NCBI GenBank assembly: GCA_977017575.1
Contig: CDRNVI010000164.1
Location: forward strand, 248,001-312,000
Reading direction: 5' to 3'
DNA from: Paramoeba atlantica
Taxonomy: Eukaryota > Discosea
DNA length: 64,000 nt
The notes beneath the pieces are model-generated. The model had not been told where the DNA came from. It ran no database searches and saw nothing but the letters and a program-made list of their open reading frames with translations. Of this stretch, positions 1-9,183 are shown piece by piece. Positions within the stretch are counted from its first letter, which is position 1. Each line of letters opens with the position of its first letter. A program made the position numbers and the translations under genes.

Positions 1-2110
1 ATTGAGTTGATGGTTTGTTTATTTATTTATTTATTTATTTATTTGCTGTGCCAAAAATAATTTATTTGATCATAATTTATCAATTATTTAAAAATGAATT
101 AGGTTAAAAATCATTCTCTCATTTTTGTTTTTCTTCTAGGTCCACTATTTGGGAAGCTTTTCGAATCTCGAAGCTGCGCCAATCAAATTAAATGCGTTGT
201 ACATTCAAAGACCATTTTGTACAATGTCTAATTTGCAAAATACAATTATTCAACATTACATCCGACAAGGACTCTCTGAGTGGTACAAGGTAATCTTTCT
301 TTCTTTCAAATTAGGTCCAATCAATTCGTAAAATCATTCATTCTTCTTTCCTTCTTTCTCCAATAGATTATCGGATCAGCAGCAGTTCTCGGTTCACCCG
401 TGACGCTCGTTGACAGACTCGGAACAGGATTTTATGATTTCTTCCACGAACCAGCGCTTGGTTTTGTTGCTGGTCCAGAGCAATTTGGAAAGGGGTTGGC
501 AAAGGGGACTCAATCTTTGATTAAGAATACTCTTTCTGGGTTGTTTGGGAGTGCTAGTAAGTTTACTGATGCTGTTAGTGGGGGGCTTGTGAAGGTTTTT
601 TTGTTTTGTTTTTTCTTGTTTGACTTTTTAAAAAAGAAAAGAAAATTACATTCAATCTTTGAGTAGTTTTATTCTTTTGTAATTAACTCTTTTAAAAATT
701 AAATAGGTTGGTATGGATGATGACTGGGAAAGAGAGCGACGAATTGCTGCTCTCAAAAAACCAAAACATCTCGGAGAAGGATTACAACAAGGGTTTATGG
801 GTTTGGGAGAAGGTGTTTTCAAGGGTGTAACAGGTTCTTCATTTTTCCTCACAAATTATTTTTTGTTACTTATTTTGATTTCTCTTTCTTTTTGAACCCG
901 ATTTTGCGTTCTCAATCTCCAAAAAACAGGTGTGGTAATGCAACCAGTGAAAGGATTCCAAGAAGAAGGTGCTCTTGGTCTTGTCAAAGGGCTCGGAAAA
1001 GGTACAGCAGGGCTTGTTTTGAGACCTGCTGTTGGTGTTGTTGATGTTTTTACTCGGACTGCTGAGGGAATGGAGAATATGGGCAAGTTTATTGGTGGTG
1101 ATGGAAGAAGGGTTCGTATTCGCCCTCCTCGTTCTGTTGGCAATAATCAGGTTATTTGTTCTTTCCATTTTTTGGGATGTTGTTGTAATAATTATATTAA
1201 TTCTTTATGATAATATCGATTCTTTTGCTCACAAAATCTATCTTTTTTTTGTAAAATAGGACAAATTATTAAAGCCATTTACATGGGGTCAAGCAGCATT
1301 AGATACTGTCGCTCGAGAAATGGAAGATGGGAAATATGCAAAAGTGGGTTGGAATTACAGATTTTCTTTGTTCCCTGTTCCTTTGGATGATTTGCAATGG
1401 ATGACTATTGATTTGGAAAAGATTGTAAGCCTTTATTTTAAATATAAGAAAGAAGAGAAAAAAGAAAAAAGAAAAGAAAAAAGAAAGGAAAAAAGGATTG
1501 GACTGAGACTTTCTTTTCCCCACAAAAGCGAGGAAGCTGGCTTTTTATCTCTCCAGATCGAATCCTTCTCTGCGCAGGGTCAGTCGACGCAGCTCGCCAA
1601 ACTCTCGACTGCAAATGGAACAAACAAATGGAATCAATTGTCAAATTCACTCGTTCTTCCAAAGGAATTAATGTTGTTCTTCGAAAAGAAAGTGAAGAAA
1701 TTATTGTTTCAAAAGAAATGGTCGAGAAAATTTTGGTGGCTTTGAAGGCTTGTCAGAGTGTCAAGGGGAAGTCTCACGGAGGGAAGAGGAAGAGTGTTTT
1801 GAGAAAGGGAATGTTGGAAAAGAAAGACCCTGTTATTTCGAGAAAGTCATACCAGCCGATTGGGTTTTTTTCTTCTCTCTTTCTTTCTTTGTGTGGATTT
1901 GTGAATATTTTTTTCTTGATTTCTTTCTTTCTTGTTTCTTCTTGTTGAATCATTTTTGTTCTATTTTTCAACTTACAATTTCTTTTCAGGTCAGAAGAAG
2001 GTGATGAAGAAACTCCTCTCTTAGGAAGCAAACGTACAAAAAAGAAGAGTTCCTGTAGTTGTTGTGATGATGACAGTGAGGAGTGTTGTTCTTTCTGTGT
2101 GATTTTGTGA
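1..2110 (+). CDS. VPS13: VPS13-family lipid-transfer protein, C-terminal part (5' end outside window)
   Basis: This is the 3' end of a VPS13-type bridge lipid-transfer gene. Bases 1-139 are intron. The exons are 140-289, 367-594, 707-833, 930-1150, 1260-1424, 1529-1863 and 1990-2110, and all phases agree. The translation shows the family's C-terminal amphipathic block: GSPVTLVDRLGTGFYDFF, then EPALGFVAGPEQFGKGLAKG, PKHLGEGLQQG and KGLGKGTAGLVLRPAVGVVD. A PH-like end follows (WLFISPDRILLCAGS, VKFTRSSKGINVVL). In the family these segments bind organelle membranes and lipid droplets, while the long N-terminal groove, not in this window, moves lipid between membranes. The 3' splice site at 1528 was chosen because the later AG at 1556 breaks the frame. 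The tail after the PH-like region is unusual: a dileucine-like ETPLLG, a basic patch, then cysteine clusters (CSCC, ECC, FC) before TGA. The assignment is firm; which VPS13 paralogue it is remains unclear. Confidence 0.9.
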
Positions 2111-2403
2111 TTTTATGATTTTATTTTATTGTGGTGAATGACAAAAAAATATCCTATCAAACAAACAGCTCATGGAAAACAATAAATTTGGTCTTCTTCA
2201 AATTGTTTGTTGTCTTTCCAATTTGATTTGTGTTCTCTCTGCAAACTGGTTTTTAACTTCCATCAACAATGATGAGAGACTACTTGGTCCTTTTGTCTTA
2301 TCGGTTTTATTGGTTTGGAAAGAAACCTTTTGGTTTTTTTCGAGAGTTCACTTTTCCTTTTGCAAATTTGTGGTGCATATTGGAAAGACTTTCATCTTTT
2401 TTC
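2111..2403. other. Convergent 3' flanks of VPS13 and the methyltransferase gene
   Basis: This AT-rich spacer lies between two converging stop codons and should hold both 3' UTRs. I see no coding signal, RNA gene or repeat. The open frames here are T-rich and lack family-like motifs. Confidence 0.5.
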
Positions 2404-3480
2404 TCAATTAATGGCTGGTCGTTGAACAATAATGTGCCAATTGAGATCCCCCAGCTTGGCTCGGTCAGCCAAAGTCCACATTCGCCCACCCTTGAGCAAG
2501 TTGTTGATCAATCTTTCCATCCATCCAGGACACATCCCAAATTCAGTAAAGAAACGAACAACAGATCGAATCCAAAGAAAGATATTTGTTTTCTGATCAC
2601 AGATTGGCCATGTTGGAGCGCTGGAGGGCTCGCTCACCACCTTTTCGAACCCAGCTCTTTCCAATGCGGCAACTACATCTGCAGGATAGTTGCTCTGGGT
2701 TGCCATGAGAGTTGGCATCCACACATGATGCATTTGGACATGTTTGGGGTTCTCCCAATCAAAATGTGGTGTCAAAAGATATTCAGAGCATGTGTAGTAC
2801 CCGCCTGGCTTCGTTACCCGAAACAACTCGCGAGCGACATCATCCAACTCTGAAACTTTGAAGAATGGCCACACTGCTTGGATTGAATAGGTTGCATCGA
2901 AATGTTCATCAGGATACGGAAATTGTTGATGATGATCCGCCACAGTAAAGTCCAGCATCTTGTCCATACCCGTCTCTTTCGCATGCTCCTGAGCATTGGC
3001 AATTTGCACTGAGTCGATATTGAAACCAGAAACATGTGCATTTGTCAACGAGGCGATATGATGAGCCACTCTACCCCTTCCACATCCAACGTCCAAGACT
3101 CTTCCCCCAGCGGACACGTTCAGTTCCTGGGCAATTTGCTGCTCCAGAATCAACTGATTCGCAAAGAGACCTTCTGTATCGTCGAGAAGAGGGGGAATGT
3201 ACAACTTCTCAATATCTGCCACTGCCAAGAGCTGATTCAGGACTGCGTACAGATTCCGAACATGCATCGTTTCCACCACCGTATCGCTTGTTTTCATCTT
3301 TCCTTCCATCAGAAACTCGTGAGCTTCCACACACTTCATCACCTCCTCCTGAGAGACATCGCTCAGAAGAGTCCTCAAACTTTTATAACTGGTCGAAACT
3401 TGATACCAAGTCACTGAACGGAAGATCGAATAGGCATAGACAGCTACCAGAGCAAAAACAAGCGCCTTCCAGTAATTCAT
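2404..3480 (-). CDS. Sterol C-24 methyltransferase-like SAM-dependent methyltransferase, membrane-anchored
   Basis: This is an intronless gene of 358 residues. The ATG at 3480 was chosen because translation from it starts directly with a membrane anchor (WKALVFALVAVYAYSIF), as in ERG6/SMT enzymes; upstream in-frame codons look like 5' UTR. The class I methyltransferase core is clear. Motif I is VLDVGCGRGRVAHHIA, the acidic strand-2 end is VSGFNIDSVQI, motif II is DEHFDATYSIQA and motif III is FRVTKPGGYY. In the family, SMTs transfer a methyl group from S-adenosylmethionine to C-24 of a sterol side chain in the ER. The substrate is inferred here: the sequence between the motifs fits SMT, but a related sterol or lipid methyltransferase is possible. 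The gene converges on VPS13 and lies just upstream of the kinase gene's stop, on the same strand. Confidence 0.72.
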   Translation of the reverse strand: MNYWKALVFALVAVYAYSIFRSVTWYQVSTSYKSLRTLLSDVSQEEVMKCVEAHEFLMEGKMKTSDTVVETMHVRNLYAVLNQLLAVADIEKLYIPPLLDDTEGLFANQLILEQQIAQELNVSAGGRVLDVGCGRGRVAHHIASLTNAHVSGFNIDSVQIANAQEHAKETGMDKMLDFTVADHHQQFPYPDEHFDATYSIQAVWPFFKVSELDDVARELFRVTKPGGYYTCSEYLLTPHFDWENPKHVQMHHVWMPTLMATQSNYPADVVAALERAGFEKVVSEPSSAPTWPICDQKTNIFLWIRSVVRFFTEFGMCPGWMERLINNLLKGGRMWTLADRAKLGDLNWHIIVQRPAIN

Positions 3481-3810
3481 CCTCCACAACTCGAGACTGA
3501 GCAAGGCGACGGTGGGGGAAAACAACACAAGAAAGGAAAGCAAGGCGACAATAACGGGAAAACAAAAGAAAAAACGACAAAAACTCCCCTCTTGTTCGAA
3601 GTAAATCCTTTTTTTTGTGAAATTTCGATTCGCAATGTTTTTCGACCAATGTTGGTTTGTGAGACTCCGGACAAGAAAACAAGAGATTGAATGATTTAAA
3701 GGGATGAAACCCAAGTTAATAAAACTTCCTCAAAACAAATTCCAATTAGATAACTCTTTTTCGATTTTAAATAGCAAATGTACAAAAAGTACTATCTATC
3801 TTCGAACATT
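3481..3810. promoter_or_regulatory. Promoter/5' UTR of methyltransferase gene and 3' UTR of kinase gene
   Basis: This is 330 bp between two minus-strand genes. It should hold the 5' leader and promoter of the methyltransferase and the 3' end of the kinase. No motif can be named with confidence. Confidence 0.4.
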
Positions 3811-5999
3811 TTACTTGACGTCATTTGGGAGTTCAATCTCCAAGCTAAGGTTTAGGGGACTCGTTGCTTCTTTTTCACCACTACTTCTTTTATCTTTGTT
3901 CATATCTAACTTCCGTTTTCGGTGAATTTTTGGACTTTTTTTTGGGAATTGCCCCCCTTTTTGTCCAGGAACACTCCCTTGCATACTCTCACAAGTTCGA
4001 GAGTGCTCCGCAACACACTCTATATTCATCTGAAGATTACAATTCAAACATCGAATCATCATCGGATTTTCCTCCACAGGAGATCTCAAACGAGGATGAT
4101 CTTCTTCACCACCTGTTTTCCTCTCATTCAACTCACTAATTTTTTTTTTGACAATAATTGAGTCATTCCCACTGCTCATCCTCCTCTTCCCAACTCTTTT
4201 CTTGACAAACTTTCTTACCACCGGATCATCAGGATTCGGACGAGTTCGAATCTTCCGAGCCAATTGATCTTTAACCAACGATTGATCCAATTGGACCAAG
4301 CTTTCTTGAATCCGAGGAGAAACAGCGAATTCCATTCCAGTTGGAACTCGTCCTAAGACAGCACTTTTCCTTCTCCCTCTCGGAGTGACAACAGAAGGGC
4401 GAGGAGAAGCACGGGGTGATGGAAGTGGTGAAATATTTGCAGAACCAGATGATCGATCAGGGAGACTCAGGCCGAAACTTGTTCGACGGTTTGTGGCAGG
4501 AGATGGCGATGCTGGGGGAGACTCATAGATTTTTTGGAGGGAAGAGGTCAATCTTTCTCGAAGTCGGACAAAGTTTGAGAGAGAAGATTTGGCGGAAGAT
4601 AAAAGAGCTTTCTTGTTTGTTGGACCTGCGATCCATGGATGGAGGAGGGCATCTTTTGATTCCATTCTCTTCGTGGGGTCTGGAATGAGAAAGAAGGAGA
4701 GAATTAGAAAGATTCGTTCGATCAGTTTTAGGAAATTAATTTTGAGAAGAAAGAAAAACCTTTTTCAAGTAACTTGGTGATAAAATCTTTTGCTTCACTT
4801 GAAACTGAATCCCAAGTTCCAGGAAACTCAATTTCACCTTCACAAATCTGTTCAACCAAACGAGGAGTCTCTTCATTAAAAAAGACCCAAAATGGAGCAT
4901 TCATTTGGAAGTCAGGATCTCGATAATCGTCACTCGAAAAAAAAGGAGGAAAACCACAGAGAAGAATATAGGTAATAACACCAAGTGCCCACATATCACA
5001 AGCTTTCCCCTCCACTGGAAGAGGATCAGGATTCTTTGCTGATTTAAAGAGCTCTGGCGCTTTGTAACCAAGGGTTCCTATGAAAAAGGAGAAATATAGA
5101 GATAAGAATTTGAATGAATTGAATTTTCAAAAAGAATAAAGAAGAAAAAAGAGAAAAAAGAGAGGAACAAACCTGTTGTATTAAGATCAAGAGCACCAGC
5201 ACTTGTTGAGAGACCAAAATCAACCAATTTGATGGGAGCTGTGGGAGAATCTGAAGCATATAAAATATTTTCTGGCTTGATATCTCGATGTGCGACTCCA
5301 TTTTTGTGAAGATAATACAATGCATCACAAAGTTGACGAACAATCTATTTTAAATTCTCTTTTCAGAAAACATAGGAGAAAGGAGAAAAAAAGGAATCGA
5401 AAGAAAGGTGGAAGAAATCGAATAACCATGACAGCATCGTGCTCAGAGTAATTTCTACATTCACAAATAGCATCAAAGAGTTCTGGTCCACTAGCCAACT
5501 CCATCACAATAAACAACCGATCGATCGTCAAGAAGACATCAACCAATTTGATAATATTCTGATGATTGAGAGACATCAAGATCGATACTTCTTGAATAAT
5601 TTCGCTGTTTCTGATTAAAGTCTTTTCATGAATTTCTTTGATGGCCACCATTTGCCCAGCTTGGACAACAGGGGGTTGTGTTGTGGATGTTGAGGATGAT
5701 GAGGCTGCTGCTGAATGAGGGGATGAAACAACACCTTTAGTAGGAGTTTTTGGGAAATCGATTGATGGAGAGGATTGTGATAAAGTTGATGTTATTTCCC
5801 TCACTTTTCCAAGATAAACTTTACCAGTTGCTCCTTCCCCGATCATTCTCTCTTTGACGTATCGTTGACGAAAAAGTTCAATATCTTGTACACGAAAAAG
5901 ATTGGCCAACTTCGAATCAGAAAACGTGAAGATATCGTGCATGGAATACCCTCTTTTTCGCCTTGCTTTCTTTCGAATCTCTTCCTCTTTCACATCCAT
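3811..5999 (-). CDS. CaMK-type Ser/Thr protein kinase with C-terminal small zinc finger
   Basis: Four exons: 5427-5999, 5173-5344, 4759-5077 and 3811-4679. The phases agree and the protein is about 640 residues. The kinase motifs are intact: the glycine loop [11 protein letters not shown], the VAIKEI lysine, [27 protein letters not shown] and [19 protein letters not shown]. The extra residues between the glycine loop and the VAIK lysine are a Ser/Pro/Thr-rich insert of about 45 residues. A long disordered SP-rich tail follows the kinase domain. Near the C-terminus lies a C-x2-C-x11-H-x3-C zinc-knuckle ([20 protein letters not shown]), like small C2HC/UBZ fingers. The domain order resembles CaMK or MAPKAPK kinases, but no calmodulin-binding segment is obvious. 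The gene is divergent from the LAMTOR4-like gene. The kinase call is firm; its pathway is unknown. Confidence 0.88.
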
Positions 6000-6256
6000 A
6001 ACTCTCTTTCTTCTCTCTTCTCTCTTCTCTCTTCTCTCACAAAAAAGTTCAGCAAAAGAGAGCGCTGATACAAAACAAAAAACTTAGCAGAAAATTGTTC
6101 CTTCTTTGAAAACACTTTTTTTGCCTAAATTAAGAATTTTGAAAAAGACATGTTTTTTGAGATTTTTTTGGGATTTTTATTCTGGCTCAAATCCGATATT
6201 TCTTGGAAGAGAGCCTGCTTTTTCTCTTTTTTTTCTCATTCGTTTGTTTTCTCACG
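6000..6256. promoter_or_regulatory. Divergent promoter between kinase and LAMTOR4-like genes
   Basis: This 257-bp gap separates two start codons pointing away from each other. It includes a CTTCTCT-repeat tract near 6008-6040 next to the kinase start. It must carry both promoters; individual elements cannot be named. Confidence 0.45.
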
Positions 6257-6830
6257 ATGGTTTGTCAAACTCACTTCCTTTTTCTTTTACTCTTCATCTT
6301 TTTTTCCATCTAAAACCTTCTTCTGTTCTTTCTCAGGCAGCAGAATTTATCTTGGAAGAGATTCCTGGTCAAGTTGGAACTCTCGTTCTTGACCATAATG
6401 GATCGATTCTTCAAGTTAATCTCCTTTCCCTTTCACATCCCTCAAAAAAAGAACTCTTTCTTTCCTCAATCTCTTTTCCCTCAATCTGTTTTTCTCTCTT
6501 TTCCTAAATCTCTTTTCCCCAAGTCATCTGGTGATTTGGACGGAAATCAACAAGCAGCTGGAAGTGTCTTGCGAATGCTTCAAAACACCAACAGTTTGGC
6601 GACCGACGGAAAATTTCGAAGGATGACAGGTTTTTTGAAGATTTTTCAGAAGGAAAGAAAAAGAGAGAACCATAAGAGATTGAGAAACAATTCATCAAGA
6701 CCAAAAGAGTTGAAAAGAGAGTCAAAAATCCATCAAATCTCATCTCATCTCCACAGTGAACTGCACAAATGGGACATCTTATGTGATCACCATGACAAAT
6801 GGAAAAATTTTTACAGTGAAAAGAAAGTAA
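6257..6830 (+). CDS. LAMTOR4: LAMTOR4-like Ragulator subunit (roadblock fold), 86 residues
   Basis: This small gene lies outside any long open frame. The exons are 6257-6259 (the ATG alone), 6337-6414, 6524-6629 and 6757-6830. The product reads MAAEFILEEIPGQVGTLVL, then DHNGSILQSSGDLDGNQQAA, and ends TNGKIFTVKRK. LAMTOR4 proteins share the pattern IPxQxGxLVL..G.(V/I)L.SSGDL-(D/E)-N-(D/E)-QQAA and a C-terminal G-(Q/K)-x-(V/F)-x-VKR. The length is near the usual 90-100 residues. In the family it pairs with LAMTOR5 in the lysosomal Ragulator complex, which activates Rag GTPases and recruits mTORC1. The ATG-only first exon is inferred from the intron start GTTTGT directly after ATG and the in-frame 3' site at 6336. 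An alternative is a first exon further upstream. Confidence 0.72.
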
Positions 6831-7085
6831 TCAGAGAAGGGGAGAAAGAGGAAATGAAAAGAAAAAAAAAACAAGAGAAAAACTGAAAGAAAAAAAACAA
6901 ATTCTTCGAAATGTGCGTTTCTTTCTGCTTTTTTGTCAAGAGTCTGGACTTCGCAGCTTAAAAATAAACGAAGGTCTGAATCGACGCTGATTTTCCTTTT
7001 TTCTTTTTTTTTTGTTTGTTTCTCTTTTTTCTTTCTTCTTCACCGTCTTCTTTCTTCTCTTTCCTTTTCTTCGAAAACCACAATC

Positions 7086-8194
7086 ATGAATGTCAACAAA
7101 CTTCTTGACGCAACTATGAAAATTGCAGGTGCTGGGTTGACAGTTGCTCTTCTTGGAAATCAAGCAACCTTTGTTGTGGAGCCAGGGCACAGCGGCGTTG
7201 TTTTCGATCGTTTCCAGGGAGTGAAAGAAAAGGTGTATGGTGAAGGGCTTCACTTTGTGGTTCCTTTTTTGCAATGGCCAATCATCTATGATACTCGAAT
7301 TACTCCAAGTCTTCATAGAACCGAAACTGCGAGCAAAGATTTGCAGACCATTCGTTTGTTTGTTCGACTTTTGCATCAACCAGTCGTTGAGAAGTTGCCT
7401 TGGATTTTTTCTCAAGTTGGTACTGATTATGCTGAGAGAATCCTTCCTTCTATTGGAAACGAAGTCTTGAAAGGTTGATTTTTTTTTTGATGTGTTCGAA
7501 ATTTTTTTTCTTTGTGTCACCTAATCCTTTTCTCTTTCTCTTTCTCTCAGCTGTTGTCGCTGAATTTGATGCTGATGAATTGGTCACCCAGCGTGAGGCT
7601 GTTTCTTGTGATATTCGCGATCGTTTGATCAAAAGAGCTGAACACTATAACATCATCCTTCGTGATGTTTCAATTACCAAACTCGAATTCAGGTAATATT
7701 TTATTTCTCTCTCATTTCTGTAAACAGAGATTTTCTCTCTCTCTCAGCTTTTTTTTCAAAAACGATCAAAAAAAGAATTTCAACTCACAACTTTTTCTTT
7801 GCACGTACAGTCCTGAATATACTGCTGCTATTGAACGAAAACAAGTTGAACAGCAGATTGCTGAACGTCAGAAATTTATTGTCGAGAAGTCCAAACAAGA
7901 GAAGCTCGCTGCTGTGATTCGAGTTGAAGGAGAGACTGAAGCAGGTCGATTACTCTCTGAAGCAATGAAGATTTCTCCAGAATTTTTAGAACTCCGTACT
8001 CTTTTTTTTTCTTTTTTCTCTCTCTCATCTCTCATTTCTCTCCCCTTGTTCAAACAATTTGATTAAATGAATTTTTTTTCACAACAGGAAAAATTGAGGC
8101 TGCCAAGAAGATTGCTGAATACCTCGCTCGATCACAACGTGTGGTGTACCTTCCCAATAACGGTGGAAACCTTCTTTTGAACATCCCAAATTAA
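7086..8194 (+). CDS. PHB1: Prohibitin 1 (mitochondrial inner-membrane SPFH protein)
   Basis: Four exons: 7086-7473, 7551-7692, 7811-7995 and 8088-8194, all phases consistent. The product is about 273 residues, the normal length. It matches PHB1 throughout: a short N-terminal anchor, EPGHSGVVFDRFQGVKE, YGEGLHFVVPFLQWPIIYDTR, SKDLQTIRLFVRLLHQP, YAERILPSIGNEVLKAVVAE, FDADELVTQREAVS and the coiled-coil segment ERKQVEQQIAERQKFIVEKS. The end is the RVVYLPNN pattern. Prohibitins 1 and 2 form a ring in the inner membrane that chaperones respiratory proteins and controls the m-AAA protease. There are no odd features beyond T-rich introns. The gene sits tail to tail with the secreted-protein gene. Confidence 0.95.
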
Positions 8195-8340
8195 AAAAAA
8201 AACACAATCAAAATTTCCTTTCATAAAAAAATCCATTCTCTACTTACCCTCCCCTTGGCTCCCTCCTTCTCTTTTCTTTTTTTTTCTCTCTCTCTCTCTG
8301 ATCATTTCTCTGCTCAATTATTTACGCAAATAATTTCATT

Positions 8341-8898
8341 TTATTCTGTATCTTCATCGTCATAAGCCTCGTCAACTGCAGTAATCGAATTCCAATCATC
8401 AAAAAGAGCTTGAGAACATCGACCATCTTGTTTGAGACAATTATTAAATGTTCGACGAATACACTCTTCGTGAACCATCCAAAAGGGACGAAGACATTCT
8501 TTTTGTCTTTGATAATAATTACCACTGTTCTCGTTGTCGGAGGTAACATTTAAGCATTCAGTCAAACCCTCAAAAGCAGTCTGTGTCATAATCGGCGAAA
8601 ATGGCACAGTTTTGGAACAAGTATCAGAAAAACGATTGTAATTCCAACCTCGATTGCATTTTGGATAAATAGCACTTCCAACCAATTCGGTTTCGTAACT
8701 TGTTGCTGTGTAAACAAGGCTGCGGAGGGTCGATTGGGCTTTCAAACAACAATCCTCTCGAGTAGAACAAGCGTATCGACCTTGGTTTTCTACAAATCCA
8801 GTGAGGGCATCACTAATATCCACAGCCTCACCAGAATGAAGGTATAATACCAAAGATAGTATCACAACAGAAAGAAAGGAGAAAAAAAATACTCTCAT
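8341..8898 (-). CDS. Secreted cysteine-rich protein, function unknown
   Basis: This is a single-exon gene of 185 residues. The ATG at 8898 was chosen because the upstream in-frame codon is GTG and the methionine starts a clear signal peptide (RVFFFSFLSVVILSLVLYLH). The mature part carries about ten cysteines (CSTREDCC, PKCNRGW, DTCSK, ECLNVT, KECLRP, EECIRR, NCLKQDGRCS) and ends in an acidic tail. This looks like a disulfide-rich extracellular or vacuolar protein. I do not recognise the family. The single intact frame, good start and even cysteine spacing support a real gene. Confidence 0.68.
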   Translation of the reverse strand: MRVFFFSFLSVVILSLVLYLHSGEAVDISDALTGFVENQGRYACSTREDCCLKAQSTLRSLVYTATSYETELVGSAIYPKCNRGWNYNRFSDTCSKTVPFSPIMTQTAFEGLTECLNVTSDNENSGNYYQRQKECLRPFWMVHEECIRRTFNNCLKQDGRCSQALFDDWNSITAVDEAYDDEDTE

Positions 8899-9183
8899 CA
8901 CCCAAGTTCAAAAATTCAAAAAAAAAAAAACTTTTGGTTCTCGCACTACCAATTAAGGAAGGAGGAGAAAAGTTGTTGTTTTGTTTGTGAAAACAGAGCC
9001 AAAATGAAATCAAAAATATCGTGGGTCAAATTGAAACGCCCTATATTTTCCGACTGCTAAATCGGATAAAAATTGATTTTTGAGCATCCGAAAAGATTTT
9101 GCACACGTTTTCTTTCATTTTCTTTTTTTGTTTTTTTTTTTCTGTTGTCTCTTCTGCTGCGCCGAAAAGAAAAACTGAAAGAT
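8899..9183. promoter_or_regulatory. Divergent promoter between secreted-protein and lipid-fusion genes
   Basis: This is 285 bp between two outward-facing start codons. It is T- and A-rich with a pyrimidine tract just upstream of the ATG at 9184. No named element is visible. Confidence 0.4.

Noticed and set aside
3034..3500. Plus-strand frames over the methyltransferase gene
   Set aside because: Antisense shadows; the minus strand has a full methyltransferase with all motifs in order.
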